Shown here in pieces: positions 51,184 through 59,035 of a DNA stretch of 64,000 nucleotides. The translations under genes were made by a program, and so were the position numbers. The DNA lies in NCBI GenBank assembly GCA_020847985.1, contig JADLBC010000034.1, forward strand, positions 1 through 64,000, given 5' to 3'. The stretch is from Dehalococcoidia bacterium. Its GTDB lineage: Bacteria; Chloroflexota; Dehalococcoidia; Tepidiformales; Tepidiformaceae. The stretch's first letter is position 1. Each line of letters starts with the position of its first letter. The notes under the pieces were generated by a model. That model searched no databases. It was not told where the DNA came from and was given only the letters and a program-made list of their open reading frames with translations.

Positions 51184-51630
51184 TTAGCGTGCGAGCCGGC
51201 CGGCCACCCAGATGGTGCGAAAGCCCTCGCCCTGGATCGCCCGGACCTGCTCCTGCCGCTCCAGCGCCACCAGTTCGTCCAGCGCCTCCTCGGCGCGGCG
51301 CACCGCGTCCACGTGGCCCGTCTCGCTCACCCGCGCCATCACTTCGGCCCATACCCCCGTGCTCCGCAGCGAGGCCGTGAACCGCGGCCACCAGACCGCC
51401 ACGATCTTCTCCGGCGGCGCGAACCGCGGCCGCAGCCGCCGCAACGTCCGGTACCGCTCCTCCACCGACTTCACCGGCTCGACCACCTTCACCAGCGGCC
51501 CATCGAGTTCGCTGCAACGAAAATCCAGCAGCAACCGGTGCCCCACCGCCACGAAGCGCAGCGTCACCACTTCGCTCGTGCGCAGCGTCGCCGCGATTTC
51601 CGAGAGGTCGATGCTGAAGTCGTTATCCAT
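51184..51630 (-). CDS. Conserved-looking protein of unknown function
   Basis: A 148-residue soluble protein. The N-terminal half looks like mixed beta strands (EVVTLRFVAVGHRLLLDFRC). The C-terminal half has long charged helices (HVDAVRRAEEALDELVALER) and ends GRLAR. No motif for a known family was found. Codon use is typical for the window. The start ATG has TACACT 8 nt upstream and no Shine-Dalgarno sequence. It precedes the zincin gene by 57 bp on the same strand. Confidence 0.65.
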   Translation of the reverse strand: MDNDFSIDLSEIAATLRTSEVVTLRFVAVGHRLLLDFRCSELDGPLVKVVEPVKSVEERYRTLRRLRPRFAPPEKIVAVWWPRFTASLRSTGVWAEVMARVSETGHVDAVRRAEEALDELVALERQEQVRAIQGEGFRTIWVAGRLAR

Positions 51631-51638
51631 TACAGCGG

Positions 51639-51644
51639 AGTGTA
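51639..51644 (-). promoter_or_regulatory. -10 hexamer for a leaderless transcript
   Basis: TACACT on the minus strand ends 8 nt before the ATG at 51630. Confidence 0.6.
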
Positions 51645-51790
51645 CGCGCGCCCCGGTGACGATTCCACTCGCATAACAACCGTCTCACACGGGCAGCACA
51701 ACCCGTCCACCCGTTCCCCCACGCCTTCTCTACCGCCGTGGCCCCCGCCTTGCCACCAAGTCCACCTTTCGCGGCGCCGAACATCTCCAC

Positions 51791-52219
51791 GTGATGCACC
51801 TGTTTCGCAAAGACGGGACCCGGAAGCGGGTCGAAGCGCTCATTCGCGAAGGCATTGGCGTCCGCGAGCAGTCCTGGGAACTGCCCGCCGCCGCCCCCGA
51901 TGGGGACTCCCGCGTCCTCCTCGCGCCCGTCGTCGCATGGGTCCGCGAAGCCATGGCCGATATGCGCCGCCCCTACGGCATCGACCACGTCGCCCTCGCC
52001 CTCGCCTGCCGCGACGATGAAGGCCACGTGCTCCTGAGCAACTCCTTCGGCGTCACCCGCCCCGCCATCTTCTGGGGTCCCGAAGGCGAAGACCGCGTCG
52101 CCGCCTTCCTCGACGATGTCCAGGAAGCCGGCGGCACCGGCGCCCACGAAGTCGTTGGCGCCCTCCTGCGCCTGGGCGATATCGCGTTCGAACTCTCCGC
52201 CCGCAAGGCCGCCGCCTGA
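51791..52219 (+). CDS. Protein of unknown function with uncertain start
   Basis: 142 residues from the GTG given here: HLFRKDGTRKRVEALIREG leads into mixed strands and a final helix (LGDIAFELSARKAAA). No family was recognised. The open frame continues upstream to a TAA at 51674. Its last stretch there is protein-like (LLYRRGPRLATKSTF) but contains no ATG, GTG or TTG. The true start may therefore be a rarer codon, or the gene may have lost its start. ATG 51794 is the next alternative. There is no Shine-Dalgarno sequence before 51791. Confidence 0.55.
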   Translation: MMHLFRKDGTRKRVEALIREGIGVREQSWELPAAAPDGDSRVLLAPVVAWVREAMADMRRPYGIDHVALALACRDDEGHVLLSNSFGVTRPAIFWGPEGEDRVAAFLDDVQEAGGTGAHEVVGALLRLGDIAFELSARKAAA

Positions 52220-52233
52220 GCGCCGGCCCGCCG

Positions 52234-52254
52234 CCTTTCTCCGTTCCCCGTTCT
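52234..52254. repeat. Short heptamer array (three units)
   Basis: CCTTTCT, CCGTTCC and CCGTTCT in succession lie 15 bp after the stop at 52219. They are followed directly by the -10 region of the next gene. It is the weakest member of the family. Confidence 0.5.
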
Positions 52255-52258
52255 CTCC

Positions 52259-52264
52259 TATGAT
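52259..52264 (+). promoter_or_regulatory. -10 hexamer for a leaderless transcript
   Basis: TATGAT ends 6 nt before the ATG at 52271. The spacer is TCGCGG, with no Shine-Dalgarno sequence. Confidence 0.55.
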
Positions 52265-52270
52265 TCGCGG

Positions 52271-52594
52271 ATGGCTGTAAAAGACTCGGCGCGGGCCCGT
52301 GAGCGCCTCGAAGGGCAGATCTCCAGGATCGATTGGCTGCGCGGCACCGGCCCGAACCCGTTCGAGTACAATCAGTGGAACGACCGAACGATCGAGGTGC
52401 TCATCGCCCTCTTCGGGCCCGCCTCCCCCGAGCTTGAGGCCTACCATGCCGCCGCCGGCATCCGCGGCCGCCTCCCCGGCGTGCGCGGCCAGGCCGAGAA
52501 CATGACCCTCAACATCCACGGCCCCTGGGGCATCCTCGCCCGCCTCGAACGCGCCGAGGCCGCGCTCACCGCCATCACCCGGAAGCTCGCGTAG
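52271..52594 (+). CDS. Small protein of unknown function
   Basis: A 107-residue soluble protein with a basic helix at the start (RARERLEGQISRIDWLRG), a central NPFEYNQWND segment with aromatic residues, and an Ala-rich C-terminal helix (ARLERAEAALTAITRK). No known family was recognised. Its last 20 bp overlap the 3' end of rimI. The start is predicted leaderless. Confidence 0.6.
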   Translation: MAVKDSARARERLEGQISRIDWLRGTGPNPFEYNQWNDRTIEVLIALFGPASPELEAYHAAAGIRGRLPGVRGQAENMTLNIHGPWGILARLERAEAALTAITRKLA

Positions 52595-53144
52595 CCCTCG
52601 CGTTCAGCGCCGCCGCCGTCGCCTCCATGACCCCCGGCCAGCGCGCCTCCAGGTCCGCCGCGAGCCCTTCGAGCCGCCGCTCGTACGCCGCGCTCGCGAA
52701 CTCCTCTGTGGTCATGATCACCGCGTCCTCGCCGTTGTCCTGGTAATACTTCTTGCGCTCCCCCACCTCGTGGAAGCCGTATCGCCGGTAGAGCGCCCGC
52801 GCCGCATCGTTCGAAACGCGCACCTCCAGCGTCGCCGCCTCCATCCCCTCCGCCCGCGCCATGAGGATGAGCGCGTGCAGCAGGAGCCGCCCGTACCCGG
52901 CGCGCCGCAGGTCCGGGCGCACCGCGATCGTCACGACGTGGGCTTCATCCACCATCAGCCATGCACCCGCGAACCCCACGATCGCGCCGTCCGCCTCCAG
53001 CACCGCGTACCGCGCCAGCCGGTTGTGTTCGATTTCGTGCGCGAACGCCGTCGCCGGCCACCCGGACGTATAGGACGCACGCTCCACGGCCGCCACGGCA
53101 TCGAGGTCGTCCGCCGTCATCGCCCGGATCCGCGGAAATGCCAT
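52575..53144 (-). CDS. rimI: Ribosomal-protein-alanine acetyltransferase-like GNAT protein
   Basis: A 189-residue GNAT acetyltransferase. The acetyl-CoA loop is in VRPDLRRAGYGRLLLHAL, and the C-terminal YGFHEVGERKKYYQDNGEDA is the pattern that marks RimI. Length is above the usual 150-160, with an Ala/Arg-rich tail. The tsaB and tsaD genes that often accompany rimI are not here. The start is predicted leaderless (TAGCAT six nt upstream). The gene converges on and overlaps the gene at 52271. Confidence 0.9.
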   Translation of the reverse strand: MAFPRIRAMTADDLDAVAAVERASYTSGWPATAFAHEIEHNRLARYAVLEADGAIVGFAGAWLMVDEAHVVTIAVRPDLRRAGYGRLLLHALILMARAEGMEAATLEVRVSNDAARALYRRYGFHEVGERKKYYQDNGEDAVIMTTEEFASAAYERRLEGLAADLEARWPGVMEATAAALNARATRASG

Positions 53145-53150
53145 TGTTCG

Positions 53151-53156
53151 ATGCTA
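53151..53156 (-). promoter_or_regulatory. -10 hexamer for a leaderless transcript (rimI)
   Basis: TAGCAT on the minus strand ends 6 nt before the ATG at 53144. Confidence 0.5.
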
Positions 53157-53256
53157 CGCCATCCGCGCGCGAAGCTGCCGCCGTCTCTTTGCCACTCACG
53201 ATCATTCAGATCGGCAAGACTCGTTACGCGGCGTTTATTTGCCCCTCACCGTTCGC

Positions 53257-53265
53257 TGGTAACCT
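53257..53265 (+). promoter_or_regulatory. Extended -10 in front of the riboswitch
   Basis: TGG followed by TAACCT (53260-53265) would start transcription near 53272, just at the 5' edge of the riboswitch. A weak -35, TTTGCC, lies 16 bp upstream at 53238-53243. Confidence 0.45.
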
Positions 53266-53267
53266 TG

Positions 53268-53426
53268 GAGGTGCCGAATCCCGGGACGCCCCGGGAGCGG
53301 GGGACCCAGCCGAGGCGACACGCGGGGCACGCGCATCGGTCCCGCCTCGCCACTCCCGGGGTGCAGCGCCAGTGTGCGCCGGTGACTTCCGACACCGAAC
53401 CCGTCAGCTAACCCCGCAGGCGTTCG
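53268..53426 (+). promoter_or_regulatory. Cyclic di-AMP (ydaO/yuaA) riboswitch
   Basis: The conserved blocks of the ydaO class are present in order: GGTGCCGAATCC at 53270-53281, GGGGACCCA at about 53300-53308, two long GC-rich arms, GGTGACTTCCGACACCG at 53381-53397 and CCGTCAGCTAACCCCGCAGG at 53401-53420. A GGGGAG/CTCTCCCC hairpin follows at 53427-53444. It lies 70 nt before the AGGAGG of the downstream gene. The match comes from memory of the family consensus; no covariance search was run. Confidence 0.9.
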
Positions 53427-53494
53427 GGGGAGAGCACTCTCCCCGGCACCCGCGCGAAGCGGCGCGCAGAACTGCCAGGAGGAACGCAGTCTCG

Positions 53495-53971
53495 ATGTCA
53501 TCGACCCTTAGCCTGCCGGGCGCGCCTTCGCCCCGGACCGTTCCCCACGCCCATCCCGATCCCCTTGCCGAGGCGCACGACCTGCTCCGCCGGGCCGCGC
53601 GCCTGCCGTACCATGCCGCCCGTGCCGATGCCTGGGCCCGCCGCTTCCGCCGCCTCACCGGCGATGCCACGACCGCCATCACGCGCCACGTGCTCCATCT
53701 TCAGCGCCGCCAGGCCGCCGGGCCCGGTGTTGAAACCCCTCCCCGCCTCCTTCCCGCCCTCCAGCGGCAGGCCGAGGAGGCCGCCGAGCTCGTCCGTGCC
53801 AGCTTCGACCTCGCCCACGAGGCCGAAGCCACCCGCCGCCCCGATATCTGGAACATGGTCGAACTCGGCGAGCAGGCCATGCGCCTCTCCATCGCCGTCG
53901 AACGCCACCACAACCGCCTGCTCGACATCTCCTACGAAGCCGGCCAGCGCGACCTCGGCGGCGGCGGCTAA
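53495..53971 (+). CDS. Unknown helical protein controlled by the c-di-AMP riboswitch
   Basis: A 158-residue soluble protein without signal peptide or membrane helix. It is mostly helical, with long Ala/Arg/Glu-rich segments (PLAEAHDLLRRAARLPYH, RLLPALQRQAEEAAELVRA, LGEQAMRLSIAVERHHN), and ends in Gly residues. No family was recognised. It is not an Rpf, KtrAB or cell-wall hydrolase gene, the usual ydaO targets. The ATG at 53495 has AGGAGG about 11 nt upstream. A canonical terminator follows at 54003, so riboswitch, gene and terminator form one transcription unit. Confidence 0.7.
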   Translation: MSSTLSLPGAPSPRTVPHAHPDPLAEAHDLLRRAARLPYHAARADAWARRFRRLTGDATTAITRHVLHLQRRQAAGPGVETPPRLLPALQRQAEEAAELVRASFDLAHEAEATRRPDIWNMVELGEQAMRLSIAVERHHNRLLDISYEAGQRDLGGGG

Positions 53972-54002
53972 CCGCCCCCGGACATCCCGGACGAACAACA
54001 AG

Positions 54003-54028
54003 AAAGGGGCCATCACGGCCCCTTTTTC
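54003..54028. terminator. Canonical bidirectional intrinsic terminator
   Basis: AAAGGGGCC, a 5-nt loop, then GGCCCCTTT, followed by more T on the plus strand and by a T-rich stretch (TCTTGTTG) on the minus strand. It ends both the riboswitch-controlled gene and the convergent hydrolase. Confidence 0.9.
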
Positions 54029-54050
54029 GTGTGTCCTTGCGCCCCGGCCG

Positions 54051-54839
54051 CTAGCCGAGGAACTCCCCGAGCAGCGCGTTGTACTCGTTCGGGTATTCGA
54101 TAAACCCGACGTGCCCGCCCGGCATCTCCTTCAGCGTCGCCCCGCTGATCGCCTTCGCCAGCTTCTGGCTGTTGCGAACCGGCACGAACACATCCTCCGT
54201 CCCGGCCACCACCATCGTCTGCGCCTTGATCCGCGCATGCCGGCCCGTGGCATCGAACCCGAGGCACGCCTGCGCCTGCCGGATGAACGCGTGGTCCTGC
54301 TGCGGATACGGGTTCGCCAACGAATTGAGGATGCTCCGTTCGTAGCGCGCGTCATCATCGAGCAGCGCCGCGCTGTAGAGCAGGTGCGCCATGTGCCGCA
54401 CCTGCTGTTCGCGGCTCATGTTCGAACGGCGGATATCGATCAGGCTGCGCACCACCGCCCGCGCGTACCCATCGATGCTCCCGGCCGTGTTCATGAGCAC
54501 GAGCTTCTCCACCCGCCCCGGGTGGTTGATCGCGATCTCCTGGGCCACGAAGCCGCCCATGCTGAACCCGAGGATGTGCGCCTTCTCGATCCCCAGCCGG
54601 TCCAGCAGCGCCACCACATCGCCCGCCATCTGCGCGATCGCATACGGCCGGTCCGGCGCGCTCGTCCGGCCCGCGCCGCGGTTGTCCGGCATCACCACCC
54701 GGAACTGCTTCGCCAGCGCCGGCGCCGTGAGCGCCCACGATTGGATGTCGGCGCCCAGCCCCGTGACCAGGACCAGGGGATCGCCGCTCCCGGCTTCCTC
54801 GTAGTACGTGACGATGTCGCTGACGGGCGCTTTGGGCAT
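54051..54839 (-). CDS. Alpha/beta hydrolase
   Basis: A 262-residue alpha/beta hydrolase. The HG-type loop is replaced by TGLGADIQSW. The nucleophile elbow is GFSMGGFVAQE, the acid lies in GTEDVFVP and the His in GGHVGFIEY. It resembles 3-oxoadipate enol-lactonase and related hydrolases (RSNMSREQQVRHMAHLLYS in the cap), but the substrate is not clear. The start ATG has GAGGA about 6 nt upstream. It is the third alpha/beta hydrolase in this window besides those at 7994 and 34714. Confidence 0.85.
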   Translation of the reverse strand: MPKAPVSDIVTYYEEAGSGDPLVLVTGLGADIQSWALTAPALAKQFRVVMPDNRGAGRTSAPDRPYAIAQMAGDVVALLDRLGIEKAHILGFSMGGFVAQEIAINHPGRVEKLVLMNTAGSIDGYARAVVRSLIDIRRSNMSREQQVRHMAHLLYSAALLDDDARYERSILNSLANPYPQQDHAFIRQAQACLGFDATGRHARIKAQTMVVAGTEDVFVPVRNSQKLAKAISGATLKEMPGGHVGFIEYPNEYNALLGEFLG

Positions 54840-55007
54840 GGGGTCCTCGGGGTTCGAATGGGTTGGATTCCGCGCCGCGCGGAACGCAGCAATCCTAAGA
54901 CACCCCGTCCCTACCAGCCATCCGCCGGCACCGCCTGCCGCTGCCGAGCGAAGTAGCCCGGCGCGCCCGCCGGGCGATGCTGCCCCCCGCGCCTCGCGCA
55001 AACAGAA

Positions 55008-55031
55008 ACCCCGGCTCGCTGGAGCCGGGGT
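55008..55031 (-). terminator. Intrinsic terminator of the response-regulator gene
   Basis: ACCCCGGCTC at 55008-55017 pairs perfectly with 55022-55031. On the minus strand it is followed by TTCTGTTT. It lies 31 bp beyond the stop at 55062. Confidence 0.8.
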
Positions 55032-55061
55032 CCCGTGCAAACACACCGTGGCCGCAAGGCG

Positions 55062-55796
55062 TCACACCGCCGCGACGGCCTCCACCGTTTCTTCTTCGTC
55101 CAGCACCACCGGGTCCGGCTCGAAGATGTACCCGATGCCGTTGAGCGTGCGGATGATCGCCGGGTTCGAGCGGTCCGGCTCCAGCTTTTGGCGCAGCCGC
55201 GAAACCCACACCCGCAGATACTGCAGGTCGTCCCGGTACTCCGGGCCCCAGACCTTGCTCAGCAGCTCCGCGTTCAGGATCACCTTCCCCGCGTTCGCCG
55301 CCAGGTGCTGCAGCAGCATCCATTCCGTCCGGCTCAGCGATACGGGTTCACCGTCGCGCTTCACCAGCCGCCGCGTGAGGTCTACCTCCACGCCGTGCGA
55401 CCGCACCACGTTCTCCGGCTCCTCGCCGCCGCGGCGGCGTAGCACCGCCCGGATGCGCGCCCCGAGCTCTTCCATGCTGAACGGCTTGACGATGTAGTCG
55501 TCCGCCCCCAGCTCCAGCCCGCGTACGCGGTCCGCCGTGCGGTCCTTCGCCGTCACGAGCAGGATCGGCACGCTCATCCGCTCCCGCGTCGATCGCATCA
55601 CTTGCAGCCCGTCCATGCCCGGCATCGCGATGTCCAGCAGGATCACGTCCGGCCGCCGCTCCTCGATCAGCTTGAGCGCTTCCTCGCCGTTTCCGGCGGT
55701 GATCACTCCGAACCCCTGGGCCGTGAGTTCGCTCTTTAGCAAGCGCAGAATGCCTGGCTCGTCATCGACAGCGAGAACCAATGGGTGCGCATTCAT
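55062..55796 (-). CDS. OmpR-family response regulator
   Basis: A 244-residue two-component response regulator. The receiver domain has the DD pair in AVDDEPGIL, the phospho-acceptor Asp 55 in VILLDIAMPGMDG and the Lys in VTAKDRTADRV. The winged-helix C-terminus shows LSRTEWMLLQHLAANAG and YLRVWVSRLRQKLE. It is divergent from a six-PAS histidine kinase, its likely partner. GAGGGG lies before the ATG at 55796. A perfect palindrome at 55818-55832 lies just upstream and could be its own operator. Confidence 0.95.
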   Translation of the reverse strand: MNAHPLVLAVDDEPGILRLLKSELTAQGFGVITAGNGEEALKLIEERRPDVILLDIAMPGMDGLQVMRSTRERMSVPILLVTAKDRTADRVRGLELGADDYIVKPFSMEELGARIRAVLRRRGGEEPENVVRSHGVEVDLTRRLVKRDGEPVSLSRTEWMLLQHLAANAGKVILNAELLSKVWGPEYRDDLQYLRVWVSRLRQKLEPDRSNPAIIRTLNGIGYIFEPDPVVLDEEETVEAVAAV

Positions 55797-55817
55797 CCGG
55801 TATTTCCCCTCCGCGAG

Positions 55818-55832
55818 TGACCTGAAAGGTCA
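55818..55832. promoter_or_regulatory. Palindrome upstream of the response-regulator gene
   Basis: TGACCT, GAA, AGGTCA: a perfect inverted repeat with 6-bp arms, 22 bp before the start codon. It is a good candidate for an autoregulatory operator. Confidence 0.5.
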
Positions 55833-55889
55833 TCAGTTGGTGGCTTAAAGTTACGGCGCTGGAAGCCCGTGGCGAATCGGACGAAGCAT

Positions 55890-55907
55890 CCTGTTCGTTG
55901 CAACAGG
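55890..55907. promoter_or_regulatory. Inverted repeat in the divergent control region
   Basis: CCTGTT at 55890-55895 and AACAGG at 55902-55907 form an inverted repeat with a 6-bp gap. The centre contains GTTGCAAC, itself palindromic. It lies between the response regulator and the histidine kinase. Confidence 0.45.
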
Positions 55908-56031
55908 TGTGTCAAAAGCATCTCGCCGTTACCTGGCCGCGATGTTATGCCTTCGCGATTGTGCCCGGTGTACCCTCGCGCTCACCGCTGTGACGCTATC
56001 TTGCGAGCCACCCCATCCTCGGGAGACACAC

Positions 56032-58914
56032 GTGAATCGACCCCCGGGCGGCCCCGTCGCCGGCGCGCCGCTCGCCTTCCTGGAAGCGTTCTTCGCGGAG
56101 TCCCACCAGCCGGCAGCCTTCCTGGATGCCGCCGGCCTGGTGCTGCGCGCGAACGAAGCCATGGCCGCTTTCGCCGCCGCATCCGTCCCGGATCTCGTGG
56201 GCGCCCCCATCGAAAAGCACCTCGCGGGCATCCTCGCCGCCACCGGCGATGCCCTCGCCCGGGGCGAAGGCATCGATGCCCGCGAAACCACCCTCGCCGA
56301 TGGCCGCGCCGTCTCCATCTCCTTCAGTCCCCTTCCCGGCGGTGGGGGCTGCCTGCTCCTGCGCCCTGCCTCGGCCGCCGACCAGCACCGCGCCGCCCTC
56401 TTCGAACTTCCCCAGCCTGTGCTCCTGCTCGATGCCGATGCCCGCGTCGCCTTCCGCAATCGCGCCGCCCGCGAATACTTCGGCGAAGCACCCCTCGGGC
56501 GCGGCGCAGCCCTCCACCCGGACGACGCACCCCGCATGACCGAAGCCGTCGCCGCCGCGCGCGCCACCGGCGGCCCCATCACCATCGATGTCCGCCTCCG
56601 CCGCCACGATGGCGAATACCGCTGGCACGCCTGGCACTCGCGCACCATCCTCACCGCGGCCGGCCCGCGCCGCCTCGCCACCGCCATCGAAATCCACGAC
56701 CGCAAGGCCGCCGAGGAGGCCTCCGAGCGCGCTACCGCCGCCGCCGTCGAAGCGCTCGACGCCCTCCCCGCGCGCATCCTCCTCGCCGACGATGGCCGCC
56801 TCGTGTTCGCCAATCGCCTCGCCCGAAGGCTCGCCGGCGTCGAGATCGAACCCCGCGACGACGGCACCGTCCCCGATGTCGTGCACCCCGACGATGCCCC
56901 CGTCCTTCGTGCCACCGTCCGCGCCGCCGGCACCGGGCCCTACGCCCTCGAAATCCGCCTGCGCGAGCGCTCCGGGGAGTTCCGCTGGCACCTCTGGCAC
57001 GCCGGGCCCGTCAACGCCGGCCGCCGCCTCGGCTTCGCCATCGATATCCACGACCGCGTCCTCGCCCAGGAAGCGCTCTCCCGCGCCGAGGAGCGCGCCC
57101 TCGCCCTCGCCGATGCCCTCCCCCTCGTCGTCTGGGCCGCCGATGCCGCCGGCCAGTGCGTCTACACCAACCGCTATTGGCGCGAATACACCGGCCTCGA
57201 AGGCAGCGCCGCCCTCGATTGGTCCCGCGCGCTCCATCCCGCCGATCTCGGCCCCTGCCTCGAACACTGGCGCGATTGCGTCGCCCGCGGCGTCCCCTTC
57301 GAATTCGAATACCGCTTCCGCAACCACGACGGCGAATACTGCTGGCACCTCGGCCGCGCCACCCCCTGGCGCGACGCCGAAGGCAACGTCCTCGGCTGGT
57401 TCGGCGGCGCCTCCGAGATCCACGCCCAGCGCGAGGCCGCACGCACCGCCGGCCGCTTCGCCGCCCTCGTCGAATCCACCAGCGACGCCGTCATCGGCAT
57501 GACCCTCGATGGCATCATCGAAAGCTGGAACCCCGCCGCCGAACGCATCTACGGCTTCACCGCCGCCGAAGCCATCGGCCAGCCCTTCACCCACCTCGTC
57601 AGCACCGAAGGCGATACCGCCGAAGGCTTCGCCCGCCTCCGCATGGGTGAGTCCGTCCAGGTCCGCACCACCGACCACCGCAAGGATGGCGCGCCCCTCT
57701 CCGTCGAAGTGAACCTCTCCCCCCGGCGCGCCGGCGGCATCGTGTCCGGCATCTCCGCCATCGTCCGCGATGTCACCGAGCTTCGCCGCCAGGAGACCGA
57801 CCGCGCCCTCCTCGCCGCCATCGTCCAGTCCGCCCACGATGCCATCATCGTCCGCTCGCTCGAAGGCGAAATCCTCAGCTGGAACGCCGCCGCCGAACGC
57901 CTCTACGGCTGGAGCGCCGAGGAGACCGTCGGCCACCCCGTCGCCGCCTTCGTCCCGCCCGGCGCGCCCGACCTCTCGCCCGATGTGCTCGCGAGCATCC
58001 TCGCCGGCGACCGCCTCTCCTTCTTCGAATCCCGCCGCGTCCATCGCGATGGCACCCCGATCGATGTCTCCGTCACCCTCAGCCCCGTCCGCGATGCCTC
58101 CGGCGCCATCACCGCCATCGCCAGCATCGCCCGCGAAGTCGGCGAACAGCGCCGCCAGCGCGAACAGATCGCCGCCCTCAACCGCGAGCTCGAACTGCGC
58201 CTCTCCGACCTCGAAAAGGCCATGGCCGTCAAGGACGAATTCCTTGGCAGCGTCTCCCACGAGCTGCGCACCCCGCTCACTTCCCTCGTCGGCCTCGTCC
58301 ACATGCTCCACGAGCGCGGCGAGCTGGTGGACCGCGAATCCCGCCGCGAAGCCATCGACCAGCTCGCCACCGATGCCGCCCGCCTCCAGCAGATCATCGA
58401 GAACATGCTCATCCTCGCCCGCCTCGACCACACCACCTTCGAGTCCGAGCCCCTGCTCGTGCAGCGCGTCGCACCACCCGTGGTCGATGCCCACCGCCGC
58501 CGCTTCCCCTCACGCGAAGTGATCGACGACTTCCCCGCCGATCTCCCCGTCGTCCTCGCCCAGCGCACATGGGTCGACCAGGTGCTCACGAATCTCCTTT
58601 CCAACGCGCAGAAGTACGCCCCCGGCGATGACCCCGTGCGCGTCGAAGCCGTCCGGCGCGAAACCGACGTCGAGATTCGCGTGCTCGACCACGGCCCCGG
58701 CCTCACCGAGGACGAGGCCCGCCGCGTCTTCGAACCCTTCACCCGCCTCCCGCGCGATCGCTATCGGGGGCCCGGCTCCGGCCTCGGGCTCGCCGTGTGC
58801 CGCCGCCTGGTCGAACTCATGGGCGGCACCATCGATGCCGGGCCGCGCCCCGGCGGCGGCGCCGTCTTCCGCTTCCGCCTGCCCATCGCCCCCGAAGAAA
58901 GCAACGAAGGATAG
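56032..58914 (+). CDS. Soluble histidine kinase with six PAS-like domains
   Basis: A 960-residue sensor kinase with no membrane segment, so probably cytoplasmic. Six PAS-like units follow one another (about residues 15-110, 120-235, 240-350, 355-470, 475-595, 600-715). The last two have canonical WNPAAERIYGF and WNAAAERLYGW motifs; others carry the PAC ending with IEIHDR or IDIHDR. The HisKA box SVSHELRTPLTSL puts the phosphorylated His at 743. HATPase motifs are NLLSNAQKYAPGD (N box), DHGPGLTED (G1) and GPGSGLGLAVC (G2). I chose GTG 56032 because GGGAG lies 6 nt upstream. The adjacent divergent response regulator is the probable partner. Confidence 0.94.
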   Translation: MNRPPGGPVAGAPLAFLEAFFAESHQPAAFLDAAGLVLRANEAMAAFAAASVPDLVGAPIEKHLAGILAATGDALARGEGIDARETTLADGRAVSISFSPLPGGGGCLLLRPASAADQHRAALFELPQPVLLLDADARVAFRNRAAREYFGEAPLGRGAALHPDDAPRMTEAVAAARATGGPITIDVRLRRHDGEYRWHAWHSRTILTAAGPRRLATAIEIHDRKAAEEASERATAAAVEALDALPARILLADDGRLVFANRLARRLAGVEIEPRDDGTVPDVVHPDDAPVLRATVRAAGTGPYALEIRLRERSGEFRWHLWHAGPVNAGRRLGFAIDIHDRVLAQEALSRAEERALALADALPLVVWAADAAGQCVYTNRYWREYTGLEGSAALDWSRALHPADLGPCLEHWRDCVARGVPFEFEYRFRNHDGEYCWHLGRATPWRDAEGNVLGWFGGASEIHAQREAARTAGRFAALVESTSDAVIGMTLDGIIESWNPAAERIYGFTAAEAIGQPFTHLVSTEGDTAEGFARLRMGESVQVRTTDHRKDGAPLSVEVNLSPRRAGGIVSGISAIVRDVTELRRQETDRALLAAIVQSAHDAIIVRSLEGEILSWNAAAERLYGWSAEETVGHPVAAFVPPGAPDLSPDVLASILAGDRLSFFESRRVHRDGTPIDVSVTLSPVRDASGAITAIASIAREVGEQRRQREQIAALNRELELRLSDLEKAMAVKDEFLGSVSHELRTPLTSLVGLVHMLHERGELVDRESRREAIDQLATDAARLQQIIENMLILARLDHTTFESEPLLVQRVAPPVVDAHRRRFPSREVIDDFPADLPVVLAQRTWVDQVLTNLLSNAQKYAPGDDPVRVEAVRRETDVEIRVLDHGPGLTEDEARRVFEPFTRLPRDRYRGPGSGLGLAVCRRLVELMGGTIDAGPRPGGGAVFRFRLPIAPEESNEG

Positions 58915-59035
58915 GTTTTTCCGCGCGGAGGTGTACACGTGGTGAATTCGGCGTAACCTGCCGCCGCTGACCCGGCACTTTCCCGCGCGCTCCCGCCATA
59001 GTCAGGTCAGTACCCCTGGAAAGGGACACGGCCTC

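Noticed and set aside
55996-58494. 832-codon minus-strand frame opposite the histidine kinase
   Set aside because: Low-complexity antisense shadow; the plus strand carries PAS, HisKA and HATPase motifs.
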